A DNA stretch of 46,169 bases from Alphaproteobacteria bacterium (GTDB taxonomy: Bacteria; Pseudomonadota; Alphaproteobacteria; Micropepsales; Micropepsaceae), in the NCBI GenBank assembly GCA_025361185.1, contig JANYAR010000069.1, positions 1 through 46,169 on the forward strand, in the 5' to 3' direction. Position 1 is the first letter of the stretch; each line of letters opens with the position of its first letter. A program made the position numbers and the translations under genes. The notes beneath the pieces are model-generated. The model ran no database searches, was not told where the DNA came from, and saw nothing but the letters and a program-made list of their open reading frames with translations. This document shows positions 15,786 to 24,936 of the stretch, in pieces.

Positions 15786-18700
15786 CTACTCCGCCGGCGC
15801 GACACTCGGACCCGTATGGCGGCGGTGCGCCTTGCGGCCCTGCATCCTGCTGCTGAAGCGGTCGAGATAGCTGTAGATCACCGGCGTGATGTAGAGCGTC
15901 AGAAGCTGGGACAGCAGCAAGCCGCCGGCCACGCACAGGCCCAGCGGACGCCGGGATTCGGCGCCGGCGCCGCTGCCGAAAGCGATGGGCAGGGTGCCCA
16001 TCAACGCCGCCATGGTGGTCATCATGATGGGGCGGAAGCGGGTGATGGCGGCTTCATAGATCGCCTGTTCCGGCGGTATCGCGACGTCCGAGCGCTGCCG
16101 GTTGATCGCAAAGTCGATCATCATGATGGCGTTCTTCTTGACGATGCCGATCAGCATGATCAGGCCGACAAAGGCATAAAGCGTCAGCGACATGTCCACC
16201 GGTGTGATGCCGGCCAGGAACAGCATGTGCGCGATCCAGAGGGTGACGAGTCCTCCGACCGCCGCCGACGGCAGGCCCGACAGGATGGTCAGGGGATGAA
16301 TGAAGCTTTCATAGAGGATGCCCAGGATGATGTAGACCACCACCATGGCCATCAGGAGCAGCAGGCCCATGTTCTTGGTGGATTCCTCGAAGGCCGCCGC
16401 GGTGCCCTGGAAATTGCCCTGGATGGATTCCGGTATGCCGATTGCCTCGCTGGCCTGGCGGATGCCGCTGACCGCATCCGACAAGGCCTTGCCGGGCGCC
16501 AGGTCGAAGGAAATGGTCACAGCCGGAATCTGGCCGGCATGATTGACCGACAGCGGCACCGTGCTGGCGGTCATGTCGGTAACGGCGGTCAGCGGCACCA
16601 GCGTGTTACCCGTGCCGGTGATGTAAAGCCTGTCCAGCGCGCTGGCGTCGCTCTGATAGCGCGGCAGGAGCTCCATGATGACGTCATACTGGTTCGATGA
16701 CGTATTGATCTGGGAGATGCGCTGGCCGCCAAATGCCGAACCCAGTGCGGTTTCGATCTGCAGCGGCGATACGCCAAAGGCGGCGGCGCGGTCGCGGTTG
16801 ATCTTGACCTGCACCGACGGCATTGCCGCTTCATTGTCGGAGGTTATATCGACGAAGCCGGACTGCTTGCGAAGCGCGTCCATCAGTTGGTCGGAATAGT
16901 TCTGTAATTGGCTCAGATCCAGTCCCTGCAACGTATACTGGTAGGTGGAGCGGGCCATGCGCGCGCCCAGCCGGATGGAGGGCGGATTGGTCAGGAACAC
17001 ATTGACGCCGGCAATGCGCGACACTTTGGGGCGCAGGCGGCGAATGATCTGCTCCGGAGTCGATTTGCGAATATCCCGCGGTTTGAGCTTGATCATCATC
17101 AGCCGGGCATTGTTGGTGCCGGCGCTGCCATTGGCGCCTTCCATTTGCCCCATCACGCCTTCGATATCCGGATCGTCGCCCACGATCTTCATGACCTGCA
17201 TCGTGTAGGCCGCCATCTGGACATAGCTGGTGCCGTTGGCGGCCTGTACGGCGCCTTGCAGGCGGCCGGTGTCGTCGTTGGGCAGGAAGTCCTGCTGCAT
17301 GACCGCGGTCATCAGTACCGAGGCCGCCAGGCTGCCAAAGAAAACGCCAATGATCGCCCGGGGGTGGGTGATGCTCCAGCGCAGGGTGCGATCATAAAAA
17401 GCCTGCACCTTATTGAAGGTGTTTTCGCTGAACCGGTAGAAGACGTTGTGCTTCTGGCCATGCTCGTCCTTGAGAATACGGGCGCACAGCATGGGCGTCA
17501 GGGTCAGGGAGATCACGCCGGAGAACAGGATCGCCAGGATGATGGTGACGGCGAATTCGTGGAGCAGCCGGCCCACAATGCCGCCCATGAAGACAATGGG
17601 AATGAACACCGCCGCCAGGGAGATGGTCATGGACAGGATGGTGAAGCCGATCTCGCTCGATCCCTTCATCGCCGCGTCGTAGGGCTTTTCCCCCATCTCG
17701 ATATGGCGGACGATATTCTCCAGCATCACGATGGCGTCATCGACCACAAAGCCGACCGACAGGGTCAGCGCCATCAAGGACAGATTGTCCAGGTTGAAGC
17801 CAAAGGCCGACATGCCGGCGAAAGTGCCGATGATGGCGATGGGCAACGCCAGCGAGGGGATGATGGTGGCGGAGACGCGCCGCAGGAAGACGAAGATCAC
17901 ACCCACCACCAGGGCACCGGCGATCAGCAGCGTATGCTGCACCTCGTCGATCGAGGCGCGGATCCCCTGGCTGCGGTCGAACACCACATCCATCTGCACC
18001 GAGGGCGGCAGGCTCGCCTTGAATTGCGGCAGAACCTTTTTGATGGTGTTGGTGACCGCCACGACATTGGAGCCGGGCTGGCGGAAGATCGCCAGCGTGA
18101 TGGCCTCCCGGTTCTTGTACCAGCTCCTGCCGTAGGGATTTTCCATACCGTCGATAACCTGCGCCACGTCCTTGAGCCGGACCGGGCTGCCATTCTGGTA
18201 AGTGACGATCTGGTTGTTGAATTCCGCGGCATTGTTGAGCTGGCCGCCGGTATGAATGACAGTGGAGCGGGTCGGCCCGTTCAAGGCGCCGGTGGCGAGA
18301 TTGACATTGGCGTTGGCGACCGCCGCGACCAGCTTGTCGATGCCGATCTGGCGGGTGGCCAGCGCGGCGGGATCGGCCTGAATGCGCACGGCATATTTTG
18401 CCGTGCCGAACACACCGACCTGCGCCACGCCCTCGATGGTGGAAATCTGCCGCGCCAGCAAGGTTTCGGCATACTCGTCCACTTCCGACGGCTTCATGGT
18501 CGACGAACTCATCGCCAGGAACATGACGGGGATGTCGGCGGGGTTCTGCTTGCGGAAGGTGGGCGGCTGGGGCAGCGCCTTGGGCAGGTTGCGGGTGGCG
18601 GCGGAAATCGCCGACTGAACGTCCTGGGCGGCGGCGTCCACGCTGCGGTCCAGGCTGAACTGCAGCTGAATCTGGGTCTGGCCCTGGGTGCTGGTCGACG

Positions 18701-18941
18701 TCATCTGGTCGATGCCTTGGATCGCCGAGAACTGGTTCTCCAGTGGTGCGGCAACCGATGACGCCATGGTGTCGGGATCGGCGCCGGGCAGGCTGGCGTT
18801 CACCGAGATAGTGGGGAAGTCGATATTGGGAAGATCGGAAACCGGCAGGCTGGCATAGCCATAGCCGCCAAAGATCACCAATGCCGCCATCACCAGGGTG
18901 GTCATGACGGGCTTTTCGATAAAGCGCTGAGACAGGTTCAT
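15786..18941 (-). CDS. RND efflux transporter permease (HAE1/MdtBC-like)
   Basis: A 1051-residue inner-membrane proton antiporter with the usual twelve membrane segments and two large periplasmic loops. The start MNLSQRFIEKPVMTTLVM and the blocks GFVVDDAIVMLENIVRH and GLIMLIGIVKKNAIMMIDFA are typical; the paired Asp in VVDDAIV carries the protons. Best resemblance by eye is to the MdtB/MdtC-type multidrug permeases. It should work as a trimer with the adaptor encoded 19 bases upstream and an outer-membrane channel not present in this window. Start and length fit the family. Confidence 0.93.
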   Translation of the reverse strand: MNLSQRFIEKPVMTTLVMAALVIFGGYGYASLPVSDLPNIDFPTISVNASLPGADPDTMASSVAAPLENQFSAIQGIDQMTSTSTQGQTQIQLQFSLDRSVDAAAQDVQSAISAATRNLPKALPQPPTFRKQNPADIPVMFLAMSSSTMKPSEVDEYAETLLARQISTIEGVAQVGVFGTAKYAVRIQADPAALATRQIGIDKLVAAVANANVNLATGALNGPTRSTVIHTGGQLNNAAEFNNQIVTYQNGSPVRLKDVAQVIDGMENPYGRSWYKNREAITLAIFRQPGSNVVAVTNTIKKVLPQFKASLPPSVQMDVVFDRSQGIRASIDEVQHTLLIAGALVVGVIFVFLRRVSATIIPSLALPIAIIGTFAGMSAFGFNLDNLSLMALTLSVGFVVDDAIVMLENIVRHIEMGEKPYDAAMKGSSEIGFTILSMTISLAAVFIPIVFMGGIVGRLLHEFAVTIILAILFSGVISLTLTPMLCARILKDEHGQKHNVFYRFSENTFNKVQAFYDRTLRWSITHPRAIIGVFFGSLAASVLMTAVMQQDFLPNDDTGRLQGAVQAANGTSYVQMAAYTMQVMKIVGDDPDIEGVMGQMEGANGSAGTNNARLMMIKLKPRDIRKSTPEQIIRRLRPKVSRIAGVNVFLTNPPSIRLGARMARSTYQYTLQGLDLSQLQNYSDQLMDALRKQSGFVDITSDNEAAMPSVQVKINRDRAAAFGVSPLQIETALGSAFGGQRISQINTSSNQYDVIMELLPRYQSDASALDRLYITGTGNTLVPLTAVTDMTASTVPLSVNHAGQIPAVTISFDLAPGKALSDAVSGIRQASEAIGIPESIQGNFQGTAAAFEESTKNMGLLLLMAMVVVYIILGILYESFIHPLTILSGLPSAAVGGLVTLWIAHMLFLAGITPVDMSLTLYAFVGLIMLIGIVKKNAIMMIDFAINRQRSDVAIPPEQAIYEAAITRFRPIMMTTMAALMGTLPIAFGSGAGAESRRPLGLCVAGGLLLSQLLTLYITPVIYSYLDRFSSRMQGRKAHRRHTGPSVAPAE

Positions 18942-18960
18942 GGTCTATACCTTCAGGCGA

Positions 18961-20190
18961 TCAGCCTTCAGTGTCCTGGGCGCGCTTGATGCGACGTCGG
19001 CCGCTGGTCATCTGACCCTTGCTGTCGGTGCCGGCCTGGCGTTTGGCGCCGGTAATGCTGACTTTCGCGCCGGGAATGACGCGCAGCTGGCCATCGACGA
19101 TCACCTGATCGCCTTTTTTCAGATTGCCCGAGACCGCGTCGTTGACACTATCGTCGAACAGGATTTTCACGGGCACCTGCTGGGCGGTGTCGTCCTTGAC
19201 GGTGTAGACGAACTGGCCATCAGGCCCGGTATTCACCGCATCGCGCGGCACCAATGTCGCATTGGGGATTTCCGCCAGCGCAACCGTCACATCCACCAGC
19301 TGGCCGGGCACCAGCGACATGTCGGCATTGGGGTAGGTGGCACGAAGCTCGATGGTGCCGGTATTGTTGGTCACGGCATTGCCGATGAAATCCACTGGCA
19401 CCTTAATGTCCTGGGATGCGCCGGCATTATGCAGGCCCAGCGTGATGGTCAGGCCTTTGGTCTGCTGCATCTTCTGGATGCTCGGCAGGTCGGACTGGGG
19501 CAGTGCCAGGGAGATCTTCACCGGCTGGATTTCATTGATCGTGACCAGCGGCGTGGCGCTGGTGCTGGCGGTCGAGGCGGCGACCATGTTGCCCGGCTGG
19601 ATCAGGATGGCGCCGGTCTTGCCGTTAACCGGCGCGCGGATGGTGGTGAATTCCAGGTTCAGCCGCGCCGATTCCACCGTGGCCTTGGCTTCCAGATAGG
19701 CGGCCTGGGCGTCGTCAAATTGCTGGCCGGCGATGGCGTTCTGCGCCTCCAGCCGCGCATAGCGGTCGGCCTTGGCCTTGGCCGTGGCCAAGGAGGCCAG
19801 CGCATTGTCAACCATCGCCTGATAGGGGCGCGGATCGATCTGGAACAGGATGTCCCCCGTCTTCACCATCTGGCCTTCCTTGAAATAGGCCTTGATCATC
19901 TGGCCCTGGATGCGGGCGTTGATCTGCACGGTCGAGTTGGCCATCACGGTACCGATGGTGCGCTCGATCACCGACATGTTGCCCTGTCCGACCGCAGCGA
20001 CCTTGACCGGTGCCGTGCCGACGCGCCGGGGGGTGGGCGCGCTACCATGGGTGAAATACCAAAATCCCCCCAGAGCGAGCACCAGCGCCGCGCCTCCGAT
20101 CACAACCGTGCGGCCACGCCCGGAAGGCGCGTCATCCCGGTCGTCTTCCCGCGACGGCGGAGTTTCGAGCGGGGCGATCTGTACATTCAT
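18961..20190 (-). CDS. RND efflux periplasmic adaptor (MdtA-like membrane-fusion protein)
   Basis: A 409-residue adaptor with a short cytoplasmic N-terminus, one membrane anchor (about 32-50) and the usual hairpin, lipoyl and barrel domains. The lipoyl half-motifs INARIQGQMIKAYFKEGQMV and TTIRAPVNGKTG bracket the coiled-coil hairpin (about 115-180). It links the permease to an outer-membrane channel. The ATG at 20190 has AGGA nine bases upstream and was chosen over a far upstream start; an ATG at 20208 is also possible. It forms an operon with the permease. An 18-base perfect palindrome and a TATACT -10 box lie directly upstream, suggesting repressor control. Confidence 0.91.
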   Translation of the reverse strand: MNVQIAPLETPPSREDDRDDAPSGRGRTVVIGGAALVLALGGFWYFTHGSAPTPRRVGTAPVKVAAVGQGNMSVIERTIGTVMANSTVQINARIQGQMIKAYFKEGQMVKTGDILFQIDPRPYQAMVDNALASLATAKAKADRYARLEAQNAIAGQQFDDAQAAYLEAKATVESARLNLEFTTIRAPVNGKTGAILIQPGNMVAASTASTSATPLVTINEIQPVKISLALPQSDLPSIQKMQQTKGLTITLGLHNAGASQDIKVPVDFIGNAVTNNTGTIELRATYPNADMSLVPGQLVDVTVALAEIPNATLVPRDAVNTGPDGQFVYTVKDDTAQQVPVKILFDDSVNDAVSGNLKKGDQVIVDGQLRVIPGAKVSITGAKRQAGTDSKGQMTSGRRRIKRAQDTEG

Positions 20191-20209
20191 ACGACACAAT
20201 CCTGACATG

Positions 20210-20227
20210 GCCAGCCGGCCGGCTGGC
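20210..20227. promoter_or_regulatory. Perfect 18-bp palindrome, probable operator of the efflux operon
   Basis: GCCAGCCGG/CCGGCTGGC is uninterrupted. It lies 20 bases upstream of the adaptor start and 4 bases downstream of a TATACT box on the minus strand (20237-20232), where a repressor would block initiation. No regulator gene is adjacent. Confidence 0.5.
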
Positions 20228-20474
20228 TCACAGTATACAGTTTCTCTTCCGCAGCACTGCGACGGACGGGGTGGCCGGCTCCGCGATGCTGTGATTATTC
20301 CCCACCAGTTCGGCCGAGCCCGGGTGTGGGATTCCCGTTTTTTGTGAAGCTTAGGCCAAAATTCTCTCACAAATGTCCCGGAAATGTGCCCGGGAAAACC
20401 GCATAAGTGCCGGAAAAACCTGATAAAAGCGGTTAATGCCGACAATTGCGAGACAGGATGGCCCCCTCCCGTTG

Positions 20475-20504
20475 TTGCTCCGCAGCAGGCCCTGTGTCTA
20501 TAAG
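20475..20504 (+). promoter_or_regulatory. Putative typA promoter
   Basis: TTGCTC (20475-20480) and TATAAG (20499-20504) are spaced by 18 bases, 40 bases upstream of the typA start. The 20228-20474 part of this 353-base gap holds no gene that I can see. Confidence 0.5.
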
Positions 20505-20543
20505 CCCGCGCGTCCCGCACAACCCCTGTTGATTCTGGTTTTC

Positions 20544-22367
20544 ATGGAAATCCGCAATATCGCCATCATCGCGCACGTCGACCACGGCAAGACCACGCTT
20601 GTTGATCAGCTGTTGAAACAGTCGGGGTCGGTGCGCGAGAACCAGCAGATGGCCGAACGCGCCATGGATTCCAACGACCAGGAGCGCGAGCGCGGCATCA
20701 CCATCCTGGCGAAATGCACCTCGGTGGAATGGAACAATGTGCGCATCAACACGGTCGATACCCCGGGCCATGCCGATTTCGGCGGCGAGGTGGAACGCAT
20801 CCTCTCCATGGTGGATGGCGTGGTGCTTTTGGTGGACGCGGCCGAAAGCGTAATGCCTCAGACCAAGTTCGTGCTGTCCAAGGCATTGAAGCTGGGGCTT
20901 AAGCCCATTGTCGTGATCAACAAGATCGATCGCTCCGACGCTCAGCCCAAGGAAACGCTGGAGTCCATCTTCGACCTGTTCCTGGCGCTGGAAGCCAATG
21001 ACGACCAGCTCAATTTTCATTACCTCTATGCCTCAGGCCGCAATGGCTGGGCGGTGAAGGAGCTGGAGGACGAGCGCAAGAATCTCGATCCTTTGTTCCA
21101 GTTGATTGTCGACGACGTGCCGCGTCCCAAGCCGCAGCAGCTGGCCGGCGATGATTATCCCTTCAAGATGCTGGTCACCACGCTTGAGGCCGACAATTTC
21201 CTGGGCCGCATCCTAACGGGGCGCATTGAATCGGGCGCCATCACCATCAATCGCAATATCAAGGCGCTGAACCGCGACGGCGAAATCATCGAGAAGACGC
21301 GCGTCACCAAGCTGCTGGCTTTCCGCGGCCTGGCGCGGGTGCCGGTGGAGCGCGCCGAAGCCGGCGACATCGTCGCCATTGCGGGGCTGGAGGAGGCCAC
21401 CGTCGCCGACACGCTGTGCGACCTGATCGTCAATGATCCGATTCCTAGCCACCCCATCGATCCGCCGACCCTGGCGATGACCATCTCGGTCAATGACAGC
21501 CCCTATGCGGGCCGCGAAGGCGACAAAGTGCAGAGCCGCGTCATCCGCGAGCGTCTGATGCGCGAGGCCGAAGGCAATGTCGCGCTCAAGGTGCAGGAAA
21601 CCGGCGATGGCGACTTCGAAGTGGCGGGCCGCGGCGAATTGCAACTGGGTGTGTTGATCGAATCCATGCGCCGCGAAGGCTTCGAGCTTTCGATCTCGCG
21701 TCCGCGCGTGTTGTTCAAGACCGAGAATGGCGAAAAGCTGGAGCCGATCGAGGAAGTCACGGTCGACGTGGACGATGCCTATGCCGGCATCGTCATCGAA
21801 AAGATCTCGATGCGCAAAGGCGAAATGACCGACATGCGCCCCACCGGCGCCGGCAAGACCCGTATCGTGTTCCATGCTCCGGCCCGCGGGTTGATCGGCT
21901 ATCACGGCGAATTCCTCACCGACACCCGCGGCACCGGGGTGATGAACCGCATGTTCCTGGATTATGCCCCGCACAAGGGCAGCGTGGGGGGGCGCACCAA
22001 CGGCGTGCTGATTTCGACCGAGCAGGGCGAAGCGGTGACCTACGGCCTCTGGTACATCGAGGAGCGCGGCAAATTGTTCATCACCACCGGCGCCAAGGTC
22101 TATGAAGGCATGATCATCGGGCAGAACGCCAAGGATAATGACCTGGACGTCAACCCGCTCAAATCCAAGCAGCTGACCAACATCCGCACCACCTCCAAGG
22201 ACGAGGCGGTGAAGCTGACCCCGATCGTGCCCATGACCCTGGAACAGGCGATGGCCTATATCGAGGACGATGAGCTGGTGGAAGTGACGCCCTTGAACAT
22301 CCGCCTGCGCAAGCGTGCGCTTCTTCCTCACCTGCGCAAGCGCGCCAAGCAAGCAATGGACGCTTAG
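20544..22367 (+). CDS. typA: Ribosome-associated translational GTPase TypA/BipA
   Basis: A 607-residue EF-G-like GTPase that binds 70S ribosomes and helps late 50S assembly and growth under stress. The G domain shows the P-loop AHVDHGKTT (10-18), the switch I stretch [27 protein letters not shown] and NKIDRSDA. The C-terminal BipA-specific part contains [19 protein letters not shown] and ends [18 protein letters not shown]. The ATG at 20544 begins the family's usual N-terminus [13 protein letters not shown], so upstream in-frame sequence is excluded. It converges on the next gene with only three bases between the stops. Confidence 0.96.
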   Translation: MEIRNIAIIAHVDHGKTTLVDQLLKQSGSVRENQQMAERAMDSNDQERERGITILAKCTSVEWNNVRINTVDTPGHADFGGEVERILSMVDGVVLLVDAAESVMPQTKFVLSKALKLGLKPIVVINKIDRSDAQPKETLESIFDLFLALEANDDQLNFHYLYASGRNGWAVKELEDERKNLDPLFQLIVDDVPRPKPQQLAGDDYPFKMLVTTLEADNFLGRILTGRIESGAITINRNIKALNRDGEIIEKTRVTKLLAFRGLARVPVERAEAGDIVAIAGLEEATVADTLCDLIVNDPIPSHPIDPPTLAMTISVNDSPYAGREGDKVQSRVIRERLMREAEGNVALKVQETGDGDFEVAGRGELQLGVLIESMRREGFELSISRPRVLFKTENGEKLEPIEEVTVDVDDAYAGIVIEKISMRKGEMTDMRPTGAGKTRIVFHAPARGLIGYHGEFLTDTRGTGVMNRMFLDYAPHKGSVGGRTNGVLISTEQGEAVTYGLWYIEERGKLFITTGAKVYEGMIIGQNAKDNDLDVNPLKSKQLTNIRTTSKDEAVKLTPIVPMTLEQAMAYIEDDELVEVTPLNIRLRKRALLPHLRKRAKQAMDA

Positions 22368-22370
22368 GCG

Positions 22371-22838
22371 CTATTTCGGCGCGGTTTTTCCGATTTGTGG
22401 CAGCGAGGCGTCCAGGACGGTCTGGATGCGCCGAGCCATTTCGGGGGTGAAGCTGGCCTGGCCGACCGAGCGCATCCGAAGCTGCCCATTGTTCATTTCC
22501 AGCACGGCGATGCGGGTGCGCCCCGAGCGGTCCTCCTTGTCACGTGCGAAAATCATCAGGGGATAGCCTGCCGCCACCACCTTATAGTCGGAGGGAGCCG
22601 GAATGACGTCGGACCGGGCGCAGAAGATGTACTTGATCACATAGCCGGGAGACGGCGCGCCGGGATCGAACTTGGCGGCGGTCTGGTCCATCACATGCAG
22701 CTTTTCGTCGACGACCAGCTGGGGCGGGGCGCCGTCCTTGACCAGGGATTTGCCGCAGGCAAATTCCTGGCGCTCCTGCGCCGCCGCGGGGCCCGCCGCC
22801 AGCAACAGGCAAACCAGAACCGCAATGCCGTGCTTCAT
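22371..22838 (-). CDS. Secreted protein of unknown function
   Basis: A 155-residue exported protein with a signal peptide (about 1-20, hydrophobic core GIAVLVCLLLAAGPAAA) and two cysteines in the mature part, at FACGK and IFCARSD, which could form one disulfide. I see no known domain. The ATG at 22838 has GGAGGGCGAC upstream and is preferred to an ATG four codons earlier. It is a single gene, convergent with typA and divergent from the small membrane protein at 22894 across 55 bases. Confidence 0.75.
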   Translation of the reverse strand: MKHGIAVLVCLLLAAGPAAAQERQEFACGKSLVKDGAPPQLVVDEKLHVMDQTAAKFDPGAPSPGYVIKYIFCARSDVIPAPSDYKVVAAGYPLMIFARDKEDRSGRTRIAVLEMNNGQLRMRSVGQASFTPEMARRIQTVLDASLPQIGKTAPK

Positions 22839-22893
22839 GTCGCCCTCCAAGGGATTTTCAGGCTATTCTAAGCCCGGTCGAAGGAAGCTCCAA

Positions 22894-23241
22894 ATGAAAC
22901 TGCTCGCCGATATGCCCGTCCTGGCTTTCCTGACCATTGCCACCGCCCTTGAGGTGGCGGGCGATGCCATTATCCGCAAGTCCTTGTTTGAACATGCGGG
23001 CCTGGCGCGTGTGGCGCTGTTTTTGCTGGGCGCCGTCCTGGTGACGGGCTATGGCACGTTCCTCAATCTGGCGCCGCTGGAATTCGGCAAGGTGGTGGGG
23101 CTTTATATCGCCACCCTGTTCGTGATGTGGCAGCTGATCACCTTCTTTGCCTTCCGCACCCTGCCAACCCTTCCCGTGATGGTGGGCGGTGTCCTGATCG
23201 TGACGGGTGGATTGGTTGTGTCCTTCTGGAAGACCGCATGA
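22894..23241 (+). CDS. Small four-helix membrane protein (DMT/SMR-like)
   Basis: A 115-residue hydrophobic protein with about four membrane segments (8-25, 38-58, 64-85 and 92-111). Size and the pattern LEVAGDAIIRKS, with an acidic residue in helix 1, recall small multidrug-resistance and half-size drug/metabolite transporters, but the match is only general. AAGGAAG lies seven bases before the ATG. The stop overlaps the hisN start as ATGA, so the two are translated together; a functional link to histidine synthesis is not evident. Confidence 0.78.
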   Translation: MKLLADMPVLAFLTIATALEVAGDAIIRKSLFEHAGLARVALFLLGAVLVTGYGTFLNLAPLEFGKVVGLYIATLFVMWQLITFFAFRTLPTLPVMVGGVLIVTGGLVVSFWKTA

Positions 23242-24026
23242 CTGTTGACGAAAAACTGATTGCCTTCGCCCACCGCCTGGCCGATGCCAGCGGCGCGGTC
23301 ATCCGCCCCTATTTCCGCCAGCGCATCGAGGTCGCGCACAAGCCCGGCCGCGCGCCCTTCGATCCGGTCACCGAAGCCGACAAGGGCGGCGAGCGGGCCA
23401 TCCGCGCCATCATCGAGCGCGAGCGTCCCGACGATGGGATTCTGGGTGAAGAATATGGTGAAAGGCCCGGCCGCAACGGCCTGCGCTGGGTGCTGGATCC
23501 GGTGGACGGAACCCGCGCCTTTATCACCGGGCGGCACGAATGGGGTTCGCTGATCGCGCTGGAAGAAAATGAAGTGCCGGTGCTGGGCATGCTCGACCAG
23601 CCGGTGCTGGGCGAACGTTTCCTGGGCGTGAATGGCCGCGCGGTGCTGATCGAAGGCGACAAGCGCACGCCGCTGAAAGTGCGCGCATGCGCTGGGATCG
23701 GCGAGGCGATCCTTTGCGCTACCGATCCGTCCGCCTATTTCACGCAAGGCCAGCAGGCCGCATTCCAACGGGTACAGGCGGCGGTGCGCATGACCCGTTA
23801 TTGCGGCGATTGTTATCTGTTCGCGGTGCTGGCGATGGGCTTCATCGATATCGTCATCGAGGCCGGCTTCAATCGCTGGGACATCGCGGCGCTGATTCCA
23901 CTGGTGGAAGGGGCGGGCGGCATCATCACATCTTGGGATGGCGGGGATTGTCGCGATGGAAAAACCATTCTGGCCTGCGGCGACCGGCGCATCCATGATG
24001 CGGCACTGAAGCTGCTGAAAAGCTGA
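23238..24026 (+). CDS. hisN: Histidinol-phosphatase, inositol monophosphatase type (HisN)
   Basis: A 262-residue magnesium-dependent phosphatase of the inositol-monophosphatase fold. The metal motifs are GEEYG (in ILGEEYGERPG), LDPVDGTRAF and the C-terminal WDIAALIPLVEGAGG. HisN removes phosphate from L-histidinol phosphate in the penultimate stage of histidine synthesis. The fold also covers inositol and PAP phosphatases; the RYCGDCYLFAVLAMG block and overall length fit the alphaproteobacterial HisN group best. The ATG overlaps the stop of the upstream gene; the frame is open further upstream but only in antiphase to that gene. Confidence 0.88.
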   Translation: MTVDEKLIAFAHRLADASGAVIRPYFRQRIEVAHKPGRAPFDPVTEADKGGERAIRAIIERERPDDGILGEEYGERPGRNGLRWVLDPVDGTRAFITGRHEWGSLIALEENEVPVLGMLDQPVLGERFLGVNGRAVLIEGDKRTPLKVRACAGIGEAILCATDPSAYFTQGQQAAFQRVQAAVRMTRYCGDCYLFAVLAMGFIDIVIEAGFNRWDIAALIPLVEGAGGIITSWDGGDCRDGKTILACGDRRIHDAALKLLKS

Positions 24027-24168
24027 TTTTAGCGGCTCTGCCTGTCGCAGGATTGGGGCGCGCGGGCCCAATCCCGCCGCAATTGCCTTTGTTTGCCGCA
24101 GGAAGCAACTCATGGGCGTTCACGACGTTCTCTTACCGAAGCCAAAACAATTTCCGTAGGAGGAATTC

Positions 24169-24879
24169 ATGTCTTTGCGCGATTTCAGTGCGATCGATGA
24201 TCGTCCCTTCTCTCTGCATACCCAGCCGGTTGGAAATGAATCCGGTCTCGGTTATTTCCATACCGTGCAGCCTGAAGATTCGGCGCCCAGCAACACGCCG
24301 AAGATTCTGGGTGCATTGGTGGTGGCGCTGATGATCGGCGCCGCGGGCGTCGGCATCTATGCCACCTCGGGTCCGTCTTCGCACCCCAAGCCCATCGTGA
24401 TGGCCAACAACCAGCCGTCGCTACCGGCTCCGGCTGCTGCGCCGGCGCTGGATCCGTCCGTGCAGGCTACGAAGGCTGCGAAGGCGGCGACGACTGACCC
24501 CAACAGCTTGCGCGCTGCGCTGGTCAAGACGCCTGTGTCCGCTGCGGCCGACAACGCGCCTGCGCCGGTAAAGATGAAGACAGCGTCAGCCAAGCCGTTG
24601 CGCAGTGCGGTACCAGCGCCTCTGAGCGGGGCATCCGCCCGCATGGCAACCGATCCCAGCCCGACCAGTCTGCAGCCGCAGCAACAGGCTGTGCGTCCGC
24701 AGCCGGTCTCGCCTGTGACCTCGCCCTCTGTCGCCGCCACCACCCAGCCGGACGCGGCGGTGCCCGCGGCTCCAGCTTCGGACATACCGGCCACAAGCAA
24801 TTCTGCTCCAGCTCCCGATCAGCAGAATGCACCTCCGGCTCCGGCCCAGCCTGACGCGGCCGGCCCGGTCAATCAGTAG
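24169..24879 (+). CDS. Single-pass membrane protein with Pro/Ala-rich periplasmic domain
   Basis: A 236-residue protein: cytoplasmic N-terminus of about 45 residues, one membrane helix (about 46-66, ILGALVVALMIGAAGVGIYA), then about 170 residues of Ala, Pro, Ser, Thr and Gln with no predicted fold. Its layout resembles the linker part of TonB- or SPOR-like proteins, but no terminal domain is present. AGGAGGAATTC gives it one of the strongest ribosome binding sites in the window, and an excellent terminator follows, so it is a well-expressed monocistronic gene. I do not recognise it; low-complexity composition makes homology hard to judge. Confidence 0.72.
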   Translation: MSLRDFSAIDDRPFSLHTQPVGNESGLGYFHTVQPEDSAPSNTPKILGALVVALMIGAAGVGIYATSGPSSHPKPIVMANNQPSLPAPAAAPALDPSVQATKAAKAATTDPNSLRAALVKTPVSAAADNAPAPVKMKTASAKPLRSAVPAPLSGASARMATDPSPTSLQPQQQAVRPQPVSPVTSPSVAATTQPDAAVPAAPASDIPATSNSAPAPDQQNAPPAPAQPDAAGPVNQ

Positions 24880-24898
24880 TGCAGTTGTTATGAAAGAT

Positions 24899-24936
24899 GC
24901 CGCGCTCCGGTTCACGCCGGAGCGCGGCTTTTTTTT
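24899..24936 (+). terminator. Rho-independent terminator
   Basis: A 12-bp perfect stem GCCGCGCTCCGG (24899-24910) with CCGGAGCGCGGC (24917-24928), a six-base loop and eight T. It ends the Pro/Ala-rich protein gene and just overlaps the stop codon of the convergent hydrolase. Confidence 0.93.

Noticed and set aside
16908..18761. Long open frame antisense to the RND permease
   Set aside because: It lies entirely opposite a clear permease gene, and its His/Gly/Asp-rich composition is the usual antisense shadow in GC-rich DNA.
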